Part shown: piece after piece, positions 20,613 to 30,773 of the stretch
Numbering within the stretch: the stretch's first letter is position 1
Layout: each line of letters begins with the position of its first letter
Assembly: GCA_951640165.1 (NCBI GenBank)
Contig: OX621253.1
Coordinates: 32,743,969 to 32,807,968, forward strand
Length of the DNA: 64,000 nucleotides
Reading direction: 5' to 3'
Origin: Pseudoips prasinana
Taxonomy: Eukaryota; Arthropoda; Insecta; Lepidoptera; Nolidae
The notes under the pieces: model-generated
What the model was told of the DNA's origin: nothing
Database searches by the model: none
What the model saw: only the letters and a program-made list of their open reading frames with translations
Position numbers and translations under genes: made by a program

Positions 20613-20776
20613 TTTGATTCCCTAGCTCGTCAGTCAGTAGAAGTAGGTCCTGAGCTAATCGCGAGTCGAAAAAGTAATTATGAGATTTTATCGTAAAAGA
20701 ATAATTCTCTGTATCAGTCCAAAGTCATGGAGTTGGCGGTATTTACCCCCCTCGGCCTTGGAGAGGACATAAAGGA
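20613..20776 (+). mobile_element. SINE A fragment between two RTE tails
   Basis: CCCTAGCTCGTCAGTCAGTA, GTAGGTCCTGAGCTAATCGC, CAGTCCAAAGTCATGGAGTT, GGCGGTATTTACCCC. Decayed head, recognisable body. Confidence 0.55.
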
Positions 20777-20781
20777 TTTAT

Positions 20782-20848
20782 GGATATCTTTGGGGGATGC
20801 TTTTGTCCTGCAGTGGGCGTCTTTCGGCTGATATGATAATATATAATA
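20782..20848 (+). mobile_element. RTE-type tail
   Basis: ATCTTTGGGGGATGCTTTTG, TCCTGCAGTGGGCGTCTTTC, GGCTGATATGATAAT. Its tail abuts the ATT tail of the next SINE B. Confidence 0.7.
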
Positions 20849-20854
20849 ACATAT

Positions 20855-21090
20855 AGGGACAATGTCACACAGATCATCCTAGCCCTAAACTAAGCAAAGC
20901 TTGTACTATGGGTACCAGGCGACGATATACATACTTACATAGATAGATAAATACATAGAAAACATCCATGACTCAGAAACAAATATTCGTGCTCATCACA
21001 CAAATATTTGCACTTACCGGGGTTCGAACCCAGGACCACCAGCTTCGTAGGCAGGAGCACTACCAACTAGGCTACGGTGACCGTCAATGA
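20855..21090 (-). mobile_element. SINE B, minus copy
   Basis: Antisense of the full element: GGGACAATGTCACACAGATC, ATCCATGACTCAGAAACAAA, then GGGGTTCGAACCCAGGACC (B box) and CTAGGCTACGGTGACCGTC (A-box end). Confidence 0.85.
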
Positions 21091-21096
21091 TGATAA

Positions 21097-21200
21097 GTTT
21101 ATCAGCTGTCTGTTCGCCATAGTACAAGCTCTGTCTAGTTTGAAATCTGATGGCAGTGTATTAGTTGTGACAAGATATCTATATATATATTTTTGTGGTC
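21097..21200 (+). mobile_element. SINE C 3' part, diverged
   Basis: TTTATCAGCTGTCTGTTCGC, CATAGTACAAGCTCTGTCTA and GAAATCTGATGGCAGTGT follow the family order. Confidence 0.55.
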
Positions 21201-21586
21201 CTGGGTGGAAGTAAGTTTGACAGAGGCATTCGACCCCTGTTCTCCAGTTTGATAACTTGTTAGTATAAAAAACAAGGAAAGTTAATATCGTAATCTAACT
21301 ATAAGTCAGCTATCAATATCAAAACAAACTACCCCCCACCCTTATTTCCCGGAAGCAATAATATGGAGGTAAACAGCGAACCCTCACTAATATTTGATTT
21401 ACCCTCCGACACGCGGGAACAAACAAACTTAATGTAGAGAAAAACAGTTTTAAGATGGCGGCAAGGAAAATTGACATTTCACAAGGAAAAAGGAGGCTGG
21501 AGATATATACGTAGTATACATAATATACTTTACTGTGCATTAAATGAAGATAATAAGCTATTGTTACTCATAACAGATATAATAGA
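21201..21586. other. No gene seen
   Basis: The minus 73-codon frame at 21319-21540 has no motif. Confidence 0.3.
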
Positions 21587-21875
21587 CTAGCAGTGCCTAC
21601 GGACTTCGTTCCACGTTATAAATATTTTTGTCTCAGCCCGTTTGTCCCGCGTAATACCTTGGGTTAAAAGTTCGGGATAAATAAAAATTATGATGATGAA
21701 TCCATATATAAAATACCCTATGGCACTCCACAATAACGTAGCTTTCTATTGGTGAAATAATTTTAAAAATCGGTTCAGTAGATCCAGAGATTACCCCTTA
21801 CAACGGCACAATGAAATAATAAAATGATGATGACTCACAACCTCACAAACGTTACCTCTTTATAATATTAGTATA
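21587..21875 (-). mobile_element. Helitron M copy 2, minus
   Basis: CTAGCAGTGCCTACGGACTTC at the left edge and ATATTAGTAT at the right; interior matches 14103-14341 with a small insertion. MITE N copy 2 begins one base beyond its 5' end. Confidence 0.65.
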
Positions 21876-22254
21876 TACAACATGTAAATTAATTAACGCT
21901 CATCCTGAAAATAGTTTGTTCAGAATCGTTTACTGAATCGATTTATATCATTTTTTGTATAGGTAATTTGTACATGTACATTTTTGTAATATTAACCCTG
22001 TAGAGTCAAAACAAATTGAAATGGACCGTAAGTCAAAGTAATAAGACTTTTAAAATCGCAGTTATATCTGTATCATATAAATTCCATCATTCAATACAAA
22101 ATAAAGAAAAATCAACTTTATTCCAAGGAACTAATTTAGTAAATAACAATGCATATACATGTTAAATAAAAAATTCAGTGTATGTATTATGATTACAACA
22201 TAATATTCTAATTGGGGTGTTTGAGGGTCTGCGTTAATTACGTTACATGTTGTA
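21876..22254 (-). mobile_element. MITE N copy 2
   Basis: 379 bases. TACAACATGTAAATTAATTA, ACGC at the left and GCGTTAATTACGTTACATGT, TGTA at the right are inverted repeats of about 25 bases. The orientation of the interior is opposite to copy 1. Confidence 0.85.
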
Positions 22255-22979
22255 TAAACACTAGCGTTTGCCTTCAGTTGGTATGATTGCAGTACAGTGG
22301 AGGGTAGGCTAGTAGGGTTGACCAAATGGGTAAAATCAAGTCGTCGTAGCGATTTTGAGATACACTATCAGATTATCTAATAGACAGGTGATAGTGCAGA
22401 CTAAAAAGGAAGGTTAAAATCCCCTATAGAGATGAAATCTTGAATTTCAAACTAAAGTTGGTGATGAGAAACCACTAGCCACCGAAATGGACCACTTAAT
22501 AGAAAACGATGCAACACACAACTAGAGTTAACAAAAATAATAATATAAAATAATAATTATTCTATAATAATTCAAAATTAACACGGTAACAGCGCTCAAA
22601 GATGGAAAAATAAACTAGTAAAAAGCCTACAAAACAATTCGAGCCTTATATAAAGAGGTGTGTGTGTAATCAATATGTCAAAATGAAAAGTACAGAAAAT
22701 CCTTGTTTTTTATTTTTGCTATGTCGAGAAATATGGACCTACCTACTTTTTTCTTCGGGCATATTCTTGATTATCAACTTATTAATATAATAATTACTAG
22801 TATACACTTGAAGATAATTTTAGATTTTTTTACAATTACGATATCCGTTACATATACATATGTCTAAATATGACACTTCATTTATATTAAACACATTAAT
22901 AATGGTCATGATAATATTAATATAGATAATGGTCGACAGTAGGTAAGTTTATTTAAAGAAAGTAACTCATACCAAAACC
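22255..22979. other. No gene or repeat assigned
   Basis: AT-rich; includes a TCTAATAGACAGGTGATAG patch at 22376 without a frame. Confidence 0.35.
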
Positions 22980-23345
22980 TACATAGTTGCTTGGATTGCA
23001 AATGATTTGCCCATAAAGATGGAAGAGTGTACTGGAATTGTAACTTGAGGTTTTCTGATGATTTTACATCCTCGAATGTGTGTCACAAAGGAATTCGAAA
23101 TTTTCTTTAAGATTTAAAGGAGTAGTAAGGTTGAAAAGAATATTGAAAACTACCCAAAGTGACGATATGGGCATTTCGATGAATACGTATAGACTCCCCA
23201 CTTGATATTGGTACAAAATGAGGAAACATAATAATATTTGCGTGGGCCGAAGATGAATCTGATAGAAACATTTTGGAATTGCTTAAGTTTATAAACTTGG
23301 TCTTGTGTTAGATCAAGATAGCTAAATGTATCTACGTTGACAGTT
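22980..23345 (-). pseudogene. LINE RT C-terminal region, decayed
   Basis: On the minus strand the frame reads LDLTQDQVYKLKQFQNVSIR, then FIFGPRKYYYVSS, which corresponds to the Jockey/CR1 segment after the reverse-transcriptase palm (an LxKLxxLQNxCIRFIFGLRKxDHVS pattern). Farther on, in other frames, it gives LKENFEFLCDTHSR-like pieces. Stops and frameshifts show it is dead. Catalytic motifs are not included. The related fragment at 26055 is from the same or a sister family. Confidence 0.7.
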
Positions 23346-23453
23346 ATTAGAAATATAATAAAATCGTAGGAAAGTCAAAACTGTACATTGAATATTTTTT
23401 AAAAAAGATTCTTGAGGCGTGATCTGCAGTCAAAAATATAGTTTTTAGAATTT

Positions 23454-24383
23454 TTGTCTGTGTGTCTGTTTGTCTGTATGTATGTCCGGGATAAACTTGG
23501 CCCATTATTTTTCATTATATACATAAATGACCTGCCTAACGCCATAAGCCAGGAAATGGTTTTGTTTGCTGACGATAGTACAGCCATTTTTACTGATAAA
23601 AATACTAGCACATTTGAACTTGACATTAATAATTCAATCAAGAATATAATTGACTGGTTAAACCTAAATAATTTAAAGGTAAATTTGGACAAAACAAATC
23701 TAATGACATTCTATAATAGAAGTAACAAATCTAAAAATAATCTAATAATAAAATATCAGGATAAGCAAATACACGAAGTTACTGAAACCAAATTTTTGGG
23801 CATACACATAGACTCACAACTAAACTGGAAAACACAAGTTGATCACATTTCGAAAAAATTAAGCCGGTTCTCTTACGCCCTTTACATGCTTAGAAAGGTA
23901 GTCAACGAAAGTGTTCTTTTAACTGCATATCATGCTTATGTGGGATCATGTCTAAAATATGGAATCCTGTTTTGGGGTAACTCGACCAACATAGAGTTAG
24001 CCTTCAGGGCACAAAAAAAGTGTGTTCGGAGTATGTATGGACTGAAACAGACAGATTCATGTGAACCTTTTTTTAGAAAATTCAAAATTCTAACATTACC
24101 TTCTTTATATATTTACGAAGTCGCATTAATGATAAAAAGAAACATACGAGATTATGAATGTCTTAAAAATCCGAGACACAAAAATATACTGTGTAATAAA
24201 AAATGTAGAACAACACAATTTCAAAAAAGTGTATTTGTGATTGGGGTCAAAATATATAACAAACTGCCAAATCATATTAAAATTTTTTACAAAATATATG
24301 AACATAAAAATAAACTAAAAGAATTTTTAATTTGTAAGGCATACTATTCAATGAAGGATTATATCAATGTCAAACATGTGTGA
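23454..24383 (+). pseudogene. Chimeric frame: Helitron K leader plus truncated RT
   Basis: The 309-codon frame starts at an ATG in Helitron K. Residues 1-12 come from the GTCT microsatellite of that element and the rest from the LINE. From residue 14: KLGPLFFIIYINDLP, then the FADD catalytic box at 38-41, the thumb region with KFLGIHIDSQLNWKTQV, and the C-terminal LILTLPSLYIYEVAL-like segment, ending AYYSMKDYINVKHV. The first catalytic aspartate (motif A), fingers, endonuclease and gag-like ORF1 are missing, so it cannot retrotranspose. The frame is nevertheless free of stops for 930 bases, which suggests a fairly recent insertion. Type is Jockey-like, judged from the tail and the C-terminus shared with 31542-32834. 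Confidence 0.8.
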
Positions 24384-24714
24384 AACTGTACCTTTTTTAT
24401 ATAACTTTGTGTGTTTAACTTAAGCGCAACGAGTTTTTAATTATTATTATGTTACTTGACAATTGCTAGATAACTATGACATTGATGCTTATAATATTGA
24501 CATTTAATGATATATATCATTTTTCTTGATTTGTGTAATTAGTAAATTGATAATATATGTGTTTATCTGGAATTAGGAGATTATAGGTTTTTGATCTTTA
24601 GTTTTAGAAAATATTGTACACCTTATGGGTATGTTACAGCGAACTTATAACGCATGATAACAACTATATAATTGTAAACAACCTGTAACAAGCAATAAAG
24701 GAAATTTGAATTTG
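23489..24714 (+). mobile_element. Jockey-like LINE insertion in Helitron K
   Basis: A 5'-truncated insertion that starts within the reverse-transcriptase motif normally written QGxxLGP and ends with AATAAAGGAAATTTGAATTTG, a TTTGAA-repeat tail. No clear target duplication is visible; against other K copies two bases (CT) are missing at the site. Confidence 0.75.
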
Positions 24715-24876
24715 AAACTCTAAAAGTACTGCATGGATTTACTTCAAATTTTTCATGAATATTACTAAGAGGTCGGGTCAACATATAGGCTACATACTAT
24801 CACGCTATCACCTACGGGGGAGGGGCTGTGATAATTTATAAAGTTTAACGCGGGTAAAACCGCGGGGCACAGCTAG

Positions 24877-25310
24877 TTAGAAATAATATCCGAGAAAGTC
24901 TACCGGAAAAAACAAACAACATATCAATGATTTTTATATTCTCCATTTTCACGTAACATGAATATATATTTTGCGCTATGCGAACCTTTTTTTCTACGAA
25001 GTCAAGATTCAGACATGGCAGCCATTATGACGTCATGAGGAGTTGACAGCCCAAATATTATGAGAAGGGTTCGTGATACCTTAAAGAGACATGTCAAAAG
25101 TTCCGGCTACCTTTCACAGAAAGTTAGAAGACATTTTTATAGACCGACTTTAATAAAGGAGGTGGTTTTCAATCGTATATATTACATAGGTTTCAGTTTA
25201 TTAACCAATTTTGATATTATTTTATTCGATAGGGTACATTTTTAAGTAATTTCCATATAGTATTCTGTTTACATCGGATTTAAGACTACTGAAAAATAAC
25301 TGTTGAAGTC
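24877..25310. other. Mostly unassigned; one repeat edge
   Basis: ACCGACTTTAATAAAGGAGG at 25141 is the ACTTT..GGAGGT edge also seen at 5555 and 7827. The 61-codon frame at 25060 runs into it and is not credible as a gene. Confidence 0.35.
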
Positions 25311-25311
25311 A

Positions 25312-25373
25312 AGAAATTCCTGCTATAAAACTTAGGTACTCCCGGTACCTAAGTTTTTATAGCAGGAATTTCT
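25312..25373. repeat. Palindrome, 28/29-bp arms
   Basis: Left arm AGAAATTCCTGCTATAAAAC ... and right arm (25345-25373) are reverse complements apart from one extra T, around the loop TCCCG. Confidence 0.85.
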
Positions 25374-25398
25374 ATATATAGGCTAGAAATCCGATTGT

Positions 25399-25590
25399 TG
25401 GACACTGATTTCTTGGAGTGAACAGCTACTGATATGGGATTCTACAAGTAGTTTCCCACGTCCAAAAGAGGGTCCCATGGGCCAATGGCATTCAGAAGCA
25501 TATAGGTTTATACTGGACTTGCCCAGACGCCTCATTGACACTGGGGTTGACCGAGAACAAGGTAAAGTCACTAGCCTTCCCAGCGCCATA
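25399..25590 (+). CDS. Coding-like stretch, unknown
   Basis: A plus frame starting WTLISWSEQLLIWDS and including GPMGQWHSEAYRFILDLPRR stays open for 64 codons in a GC-richer patch and ends at a TAA. The minus strand is also open (74 codons, 25383-25607). No splice site frames it and I recognise no family. It may be a transposon fragment. Confidence 0.2.
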
Positions 25591-26054
25591 TAATTTGAAC
25601 TTGCCATATAACTTAACTGATGAGAAAATATCTTGAGTTAGTTCTCAAGCCCGACTTCAGTGACGGCACCAACGGAAACAAAGATCAAAACATAATCTAC
25701 TTTTATTTTAACAGGATCTAATAACAAGGAATTTGAAGCTTTTGCGTTATTTAAATAATATGTTTTATTAAATACAAAAGTTACGAAAACTCAAGAAGAA
25801 AAATTTACTTAGGACAGGAATCTTTACACTACCCGGAATTGATTTAATTTTCCTCCTTTCCCAAATACCTTCCTATTTTCACGGCTACCTGTAACAGGTA
25901 TCCGGTTGTGTAGCTGATGTGAAAGGGAAATTGTGCCCCTTTCTGACAAAGGATAAATGATGGATTGAATGTGTAATAATGGACATAATAAGTTTGCTAG
26001 CGTTCTTATTACGGACAATCTTCAATGAGAATAGCCATTAAACTAAATTTGACC
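25591..26054. other. No gene seen
   Basis: A minus 64-codon frame (25824-26018) has no motif. Confidence 0.3.
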
Positions 26055-26375
26055 ATTTACTATGGTGAAGAAATAAATAAGTTTATTGTAACTAATGTAT
26101 TTAATAATATAGATTTAGGAAGACAGAATCCTAAAATATACATTGATTGGGGATTATGAAAGATATTGAAAAGAAAGAAACAAAATGTAAGTGTTCCTAC
26201 TAAAAGAACTTGGGAGCCAATTGAGGACTTAACGTAATTCAGAGACATGGTCAAACAATTTCAGCCCGAATATAATCGAAGTGCATAGATTTTGTAAAGC
26301 CTTAAGTTTATTTAGAAGCTTCTCTGTAGTGTCTAGATAGCAACTGTCAGCGTAGTCCAAGGTGGGTCAGAGTTT
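26055..26375 (-). pseudogene. LINE RT C-terminal region, decayed
   Basis: Minus-strand frames give TLDYADSCYLDTTEKLLNKL, KALQNLCTRLYSG, then TLTFCFFLFNIFHNPQS and YILGFCLPKSILL. These match the order of the CR1/Jockey post-palm region (LLNKLxxLQNxCIR ... THILSxLFxIL). Frame changes and missing residues show decay. Confidence 0.65.
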
Positions 26376-26546
26376 GGGCAATTAGAACTAAAATACTAAT
26401 AGCTAGCAGAATATTGGAAACTCACCTTAGTTAATTTAAGTGTACTGTATATTTGCCAAATAAATTATATCGATGCTTACCTGTAACAATAAAAAGAAAA
26501 ATAATTAGACAATTACAATAGCAGAGTAAAATACTATGAGCATCGC

Positions 26547-26865
26547 AAAAATGGGAAATCATAAATTTAATCGTGCGGCAGGTCTCGAACCTGCACCATC
26601 TACCAATCCAGGGTAGGCACTCCGCGTTAAGCTACGAACGATACACGCTGGCAGATCAAATTTAGGATTCCCTTGCTACCACCCTTCCGGAAGATGTAGG
26701 TATTATCTATCTATATGGTTTTGTTTTCTAAAAACATGGCCGACTAATATGCCTACCCCGGATTGGGATATGGTGCAGGTTCGAGACCCGCCGGACGATT
26801 AAATTTATGATTTCCTATTTTTGAGATTAGATAAACGCTTTACATTGCGAATAATGCTATAAAAT
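26547..26865. mobile_element. SINE I, paired inverted heads
   Basis: A minus head (26547-26690: AAAAATGGGAAATCATAAAT, B box GGTCTCGAACCTGCACC, A-box part TTAAGCTACGAACGAT) is followed 45 bases later by a plus head (26751-26825: GCCTACCCCGGATTGGG, GCAGGTTCGAGACCCGCC) and a shared tail TAAACGCTTTACATTGCGAA. The two heads can fold back on each other. Confidence 0.75.
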
Positions 26866-27799
26866 TAAAGTGCTTCTATTTTTTAAAGTTTACGTGAAAA
26901 AACCTTTTTTTATTTTATTTTTTAATCAACGATCATTAATATCGACTAGATTAAGAAAATAGGCAGTTAAATTTTGTCTCTCCATGATTTAGTGAATACT
27001 TTATGCTTGCAGTGAGAACAGACATTGGACAACAGAGTTTAAGCCATGACAGTGGCTTTCTGGGTGGCTTGAACAACTATGTCAGACAAGTAGGCGATTG
27101 AAATGTATTAATTATTTCTATAACTTAGTTTAATATTTAATCGTAAATTTATTCATTTTAACCCGCGGATAGAGTATTTAAATATATTCGCAATATTGTA
27201 ATACATTTTGGACATAATACGTAAAAACCCAACAAAAGAAACTAAAATCCTTTGTCCAAGCCAATGTTAATAACACTGAAAATCAAAAATGCGCATTTAT
27301 TCATAAAACTGTACATTTCAAATGAATATATACATTTAAATGAAACCCCAATTACATGGCGGTCATAAAATAAAATTTTATGATGTAGAGTCACAATAGA
27401 GCTTATAAAGTATACATAACAGAGTATACAGTACAGCAATAATATTAGTAGGAAAACTTTATGACATGTATTGGCATTAATATTTCATGGACTCTACATA
27501 GAGATGAAAAGTTTAATGGTAGAGTTTGTTTGTTTTACTTTATCGTATTTTTATGTATTTAACTTAAATAAAAGCGTCATTTACGAGTATACAATTCAAT
27601 GAAAACAACTGAAATTAAAAGTAAAAAGCCTACTGACTAGGAGAGTGAGATAGGTACTTTACGGCATAATTGTACCTTGAAATTTAATAAATTGTACAAT
27701 ATTATAATACCTACGAATACCTCTGGCTTGTCAAAATATATTTCTTTACTTGTTTCTATTTTACGCAATTTCACCATTGTTAATGAATCGAATTTTTGT
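26866..27799. other. Unassigned, with an S5 tail fragment
   Basis: 27028-27100 (AGTTTAAGCCATGACAGTGG, CTTTCTGGGTGGCTTGAACA) is the 3' part of S5. The remainder is AT-rich with no gene. Confidence 0.4.
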
Positions 27800-28015
27800 G
27801 GTCAGGTACAGGAGCGACGTCTTTTCATGCTCTCCGAGGCACGGGGGTATAATACCGCCAACCCCCAGACTTCGGGCTGATACTGAGAAGTTTTTCTTTT
27901 TACAACAAATTCCCAAAATCACTGCCGACGGCCCGACCCGGGATTTGCACCCAGGACCTCGTTATCTGCAGTTGAACACGCCACCGTTAGACCAACGAGG
28001 TAGTGAAGTGAATAT
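27800..28015 (-). mobile_element. SINE A, minus copy
   Basis: CTCCGAGGCACGGGGGTATA, CCCCCAGACTTCGGGCTGAT, CCCGACCCGGGATTTGCACC (antisense B box) and CGTTAGACCAACGAGGTAGT (antisense A box). Confidence 0.8.
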
Positions 28016-28079
28016 GAATGCACAAGTACTGAATAAACATAATTTATTTAATGTCGGGGTTTTGTATTTTATTTATTTA

Positions 28080-28397
28080 CTAGCTGTGCCCCGCGGTTTT
28101 ACCCGCGTTAAATGTCATAAATTATCTCAGCTTCTCCCCCTTAGGTGATAGCGTGATAATACATAGCCTATATGTTGACCCGACCTCTTAGTAATATTCA
28201 TGCAAAATTTGAAGTAAATCCATGCAGTACTTTTTGAGTTTAGCCCGGACGTACATACAGACAAACAGACACACAGACAAAAAATCTAAAAACTATATTT
28301 TTGGCTTCGATATCGATTGTAGTTCGCGCCACAAGTATCTTTTTTTTTTATTCTATGTACAGTTTCGACTTTCCTTCGATTTTATTAGATGTATAGG
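28080..28397 (-). mobile_element. Helitron K copy 3, near full length
   Basis: CTAGCTGTGCCCCGCGG, TTTTACCCGCGTTAAA at the left edge is the intact 3' hairpin in antisense. The body AGCCCGGACGTACATACAGA, CAAACAGACACACAGACA and the right edge TTTTATTAGATGTATAGG complete it. Confidence 0.85.
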
Positions 28398-28926
28398 TGT
28401 TATCCAAAATGTTAAACCTATAATTGTGAGTTAGATATTATTTTAGGGCATTTTTAGCAAGCTACAGTTTATTTAATCATGTTATTTTTTATATCATTAC
28501 TATAAAACCGACTTCTTTATTCTGCTTATAATCCAAAATGATCAATACAAAGAACCAGGCTTTCTTACGGTACTCTTACAACCATAAAAGCTCTAAGGTG
28601 AGTGATGGTGTCCATTTCCCATCAGTTCCTTGGGACAGAACAATGGGATACTTAACATAATTACTCTCCTTAAGAAAGGCTGTGGATACACAAAAATCAA
28701 CTCTGCTGATTACTAAATAGCATTCAATTTTGACTGTGGCATTACGAAAATTGAGAAAGGCTTGAAATTGACGGACCAAATATGGTCAAGCGCACACGTG
28801 TGTTCCAATTTTTATTTTATGTTCACTTCCGTATATGATGTCGTAGTGCAGTAAAATAGGTTAAGGGTACACGCTTGTGCATAGAATCATAAATGTAGAT
28901 AATTTCTTGCGATATGATAAAAGAGG
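28398..28926. other. No gene seen
   Basis: A minus 67-codon frame (28576-28779) contains nothing recognisable. Confidence 0.3.
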
Positions 28927-29065
28927 TACAGACGCCAGCACATCCAGCTAACCCAAACTGTCAAATTTCTTTTATAGATATTCCACTTTATGACATAAAC
29001 ATAAGGTTCACTTTCAATTGGGGAAATTTGGCAGATTGGGGTAGCTCTATGTGCTGGCGTCTGTA
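28927..29065 (-). mobile_element. MITE F copy 2, full length
   Basis: TACAGACGCCAGCACATCCA ... ATGTGCTGGCGTCTGTA: 139 bases with terminal inverted repeats of about 40 bases. Interior in the opposite sense to copy 1 (AAGGTTCACTTTCAATTGGG). Confidence 0.85.
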
Positions 29066-29669
29066 CAATGCGTCAAAATGCCGTCAACTATTTTTAGTCG
29101 CTTTGGTAAAACTCAAGAATGCTTAGGTTTGCTGTTTAATGTATTGATATTGTACAGTAAATTCACGTTATGATAATATTAAAGGTTTATAAAATTTAAC
29201 CAAAATGTGTTTTTCATTTTAAACTCTTTTCTATATCGTGTAGCGTATGACTTAGCAAAAGCAACCACTGCGAAATATCCTTGTTTCAATTAAACATGAA
29301 TTTAAATATATTATACTTAATCAGTCCAAAGAATTTTTGATATTTACATAGTCTATATAAATTATATAATATGCCTTAGTACAAGTTATTAATACTGTGG
29401 TTATCATAGTGGTTAATTTTTTTTTACTGAAAATTGCCTGATACCGTCAATAAGTTTTTGAAGAAGAAGTGCTGACACTACTTTATAAAAGTGTTACTGA
29501 TATTGTGGAAACTGAAAGTGTACACTTCATTTTTTTTATATTAGTGTTAATAGGGCATGAATGTCATATTTTCTTTTAGTAAATCAATATTTTATGTACA
29601 TAAGGTATATTGTTAATGTTGAAATCCGCAAGCGAACCTAAGTACAAAATAAATAAATAATAAATTCCT
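29066..29669. other. No gene seen
   Basis: Very AT-rich. Confidence 0.35.
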
Positions 29670-29750
29670 TGGGTCCCTAACACACTGCAATCTTATCCTA
29701 AACTAGTTACTGCCTGTATTGCGGCAACCAGACAATTGATAAACAATAAA
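29670..29750 (-). mobile_element. SINE C 3' end, minus
   Basis: ACTGCAATCTTATCCTAAAC, GCCTGTATTGCGGCAACCAG, ACAATTGATAAAC follow the antisense 3' end in diverged form. Confidence 0.5.
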
Positions 29751-29796
29751 TCGTGCTCATCGTAATTGACAAAACCCGATATATTACCGAAATAAA

Positions 29797-29960
29797 CTAG
29801 GAGTGGGCGGGGAACAAAGCTCGTAGAATCGAAAAATTCTCGGGTGGCGACCACGACCGGAAAACGCAGCGTGGGTAGGCCTCCCACAAAGTGCACCGAC
29901 AATATTGTGAGGGCTACTGGAAGTCACTGGATGCCTGTGGCGTGGGTTACTTCGTTCGCA
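29797..29960 (+). pseudogene. RTE-like LINE C-terminus remnant
   Basis: One frame encodes TGKRSVGRPPTKCTDNIVRA, TGSHWMPVA. This is the hallmark end of the lepidopteran RTE-like protein (RTGKRSVGRPxxRWxDDxV ... GSxWMRxAQDR). The W of the RWxDD motif is replaced by C. The rest of the protein and the usual GAT tail are missing. Confidence 0.75.
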
Positions 29961-30290
29961 GTCTTATTTTCTATTATTAGGTGGAGAATGAAAAATGAAG
30001 AAAGTCACCTAATTGTCAACACCAAATAAGGAGAAGAATAGGAGCCTAAATGAGGAGGCAAAGGCAGTACAAAAGAAGGGTTTAGACTCCAGCCAAACTC
30101 CAGGCAATATAGAATTAGGGCCCCAAAGTTAGATCTTTAAAAATTAAATATACTGAATATCGTGGGTTTGATTCCCACTCAGGACAGATATTTGTGTGCA
30201 TGGACATGTCTGTATGTCCTGTGTCTGGGTGTTATTATCTATATAAGTATATATTTATAAAGGAAAAGTAGTAGGTATATGTAATATCTC

Positions 30291-30490
30291 AAAAATGGGA
30301 AATTATAAATTTAATCGTCCGGCGGGTCTCGAACCTGCACCATCTACCAATCCGGGGTAGGCGCTCTGCATTAAGCTACGAACGATACACGCCGGCAGAT
30401 CAAATTTAGGATTCCCTTGCTAACACCCTACCGGAGGAAATTGAGATTAAATAAACGCTTTGCATTGCGAATAATGCTATAAAAAATCAA
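30291..30490 (-). mobile_element. SINE I, single-headed derivative
   Basis: The minus head matches 26547-26690, but joins directly to the tail TTGAGATTAAATAAACGCTT, TGCATTGCGAATAATGC that in the other copy lies beyond the second, inverted head. Confidence 0.75.
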
Positions 30491-30502
30491 ATTTATATGA
30501 AA

Positions 30503-30682
30503 CTAGCGTCCCGGTACGAGCATCGCTACGTATAAGGCATAGTAATTTTTTAAATTTTCTCTACGTACAAATCTTCCCTGGACTTCCACGAATAATTCAA
30601 AGCCAAAATTAATCAAATCGGTAAAGGCGTTGTTGGTTATAACATTACAACGAAAAGTAGCATTGATTTTTATATATATAGA
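30503..30682 (-). mobile_element. Helitron L copy 2, shortened
   Basis: Left edge CTAGCGTCCCGGTACGAGCA and right edge TGATTTTTATATATATAGA match 54046-54313. It lacks about 85 internal bases. Ends fit TC...CTAG on the minus strand. Confidence 0.7.
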
Positions 30683-30773
30683 TATATCAGTTAGCTGGTT
30701 TCTGTAGTACAAGCTCTGCTTAATTTGGGATCAGATGGCCGTGTGTAAATAATGTCCCAGTACGTTATTATTA

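Larger units (their letters stand above)
23347..24876 (+). mobile_element. Helitron K copy 2, split by a LINE
   Basis: The 5' part (23347-23488) reads ATAATAAAATCGTAGGAAAG to TGTATGTATGTCCGGG. The 3' part resumes at about 24715 with AAACTCTAAAAGTACTGCAT and runs to the hairpin CGCGGGTAAAACCGCGGGG, CACAG, CTAG at 24873-24876. The filled site in intact copies is GTCCGGGCTAAACTC. Confidence 0.8.
30155..30772 (+). mobile_element. SINE C, split by SINE I and Helitron L
   Basis: The 5' part 30155-30286 (CGTGGGTTTGATTCCCACTC, GTCCTGTGTCTGGGTGTTAT, AGTAGTAGGTATATGTAATA) continues at 30683 with TATATCAGTTAGCTGGTTTC and GATCAGATGGCCGTGTGTAA. About 396 bases of other elements lie in the break. Confidence 0.75.
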
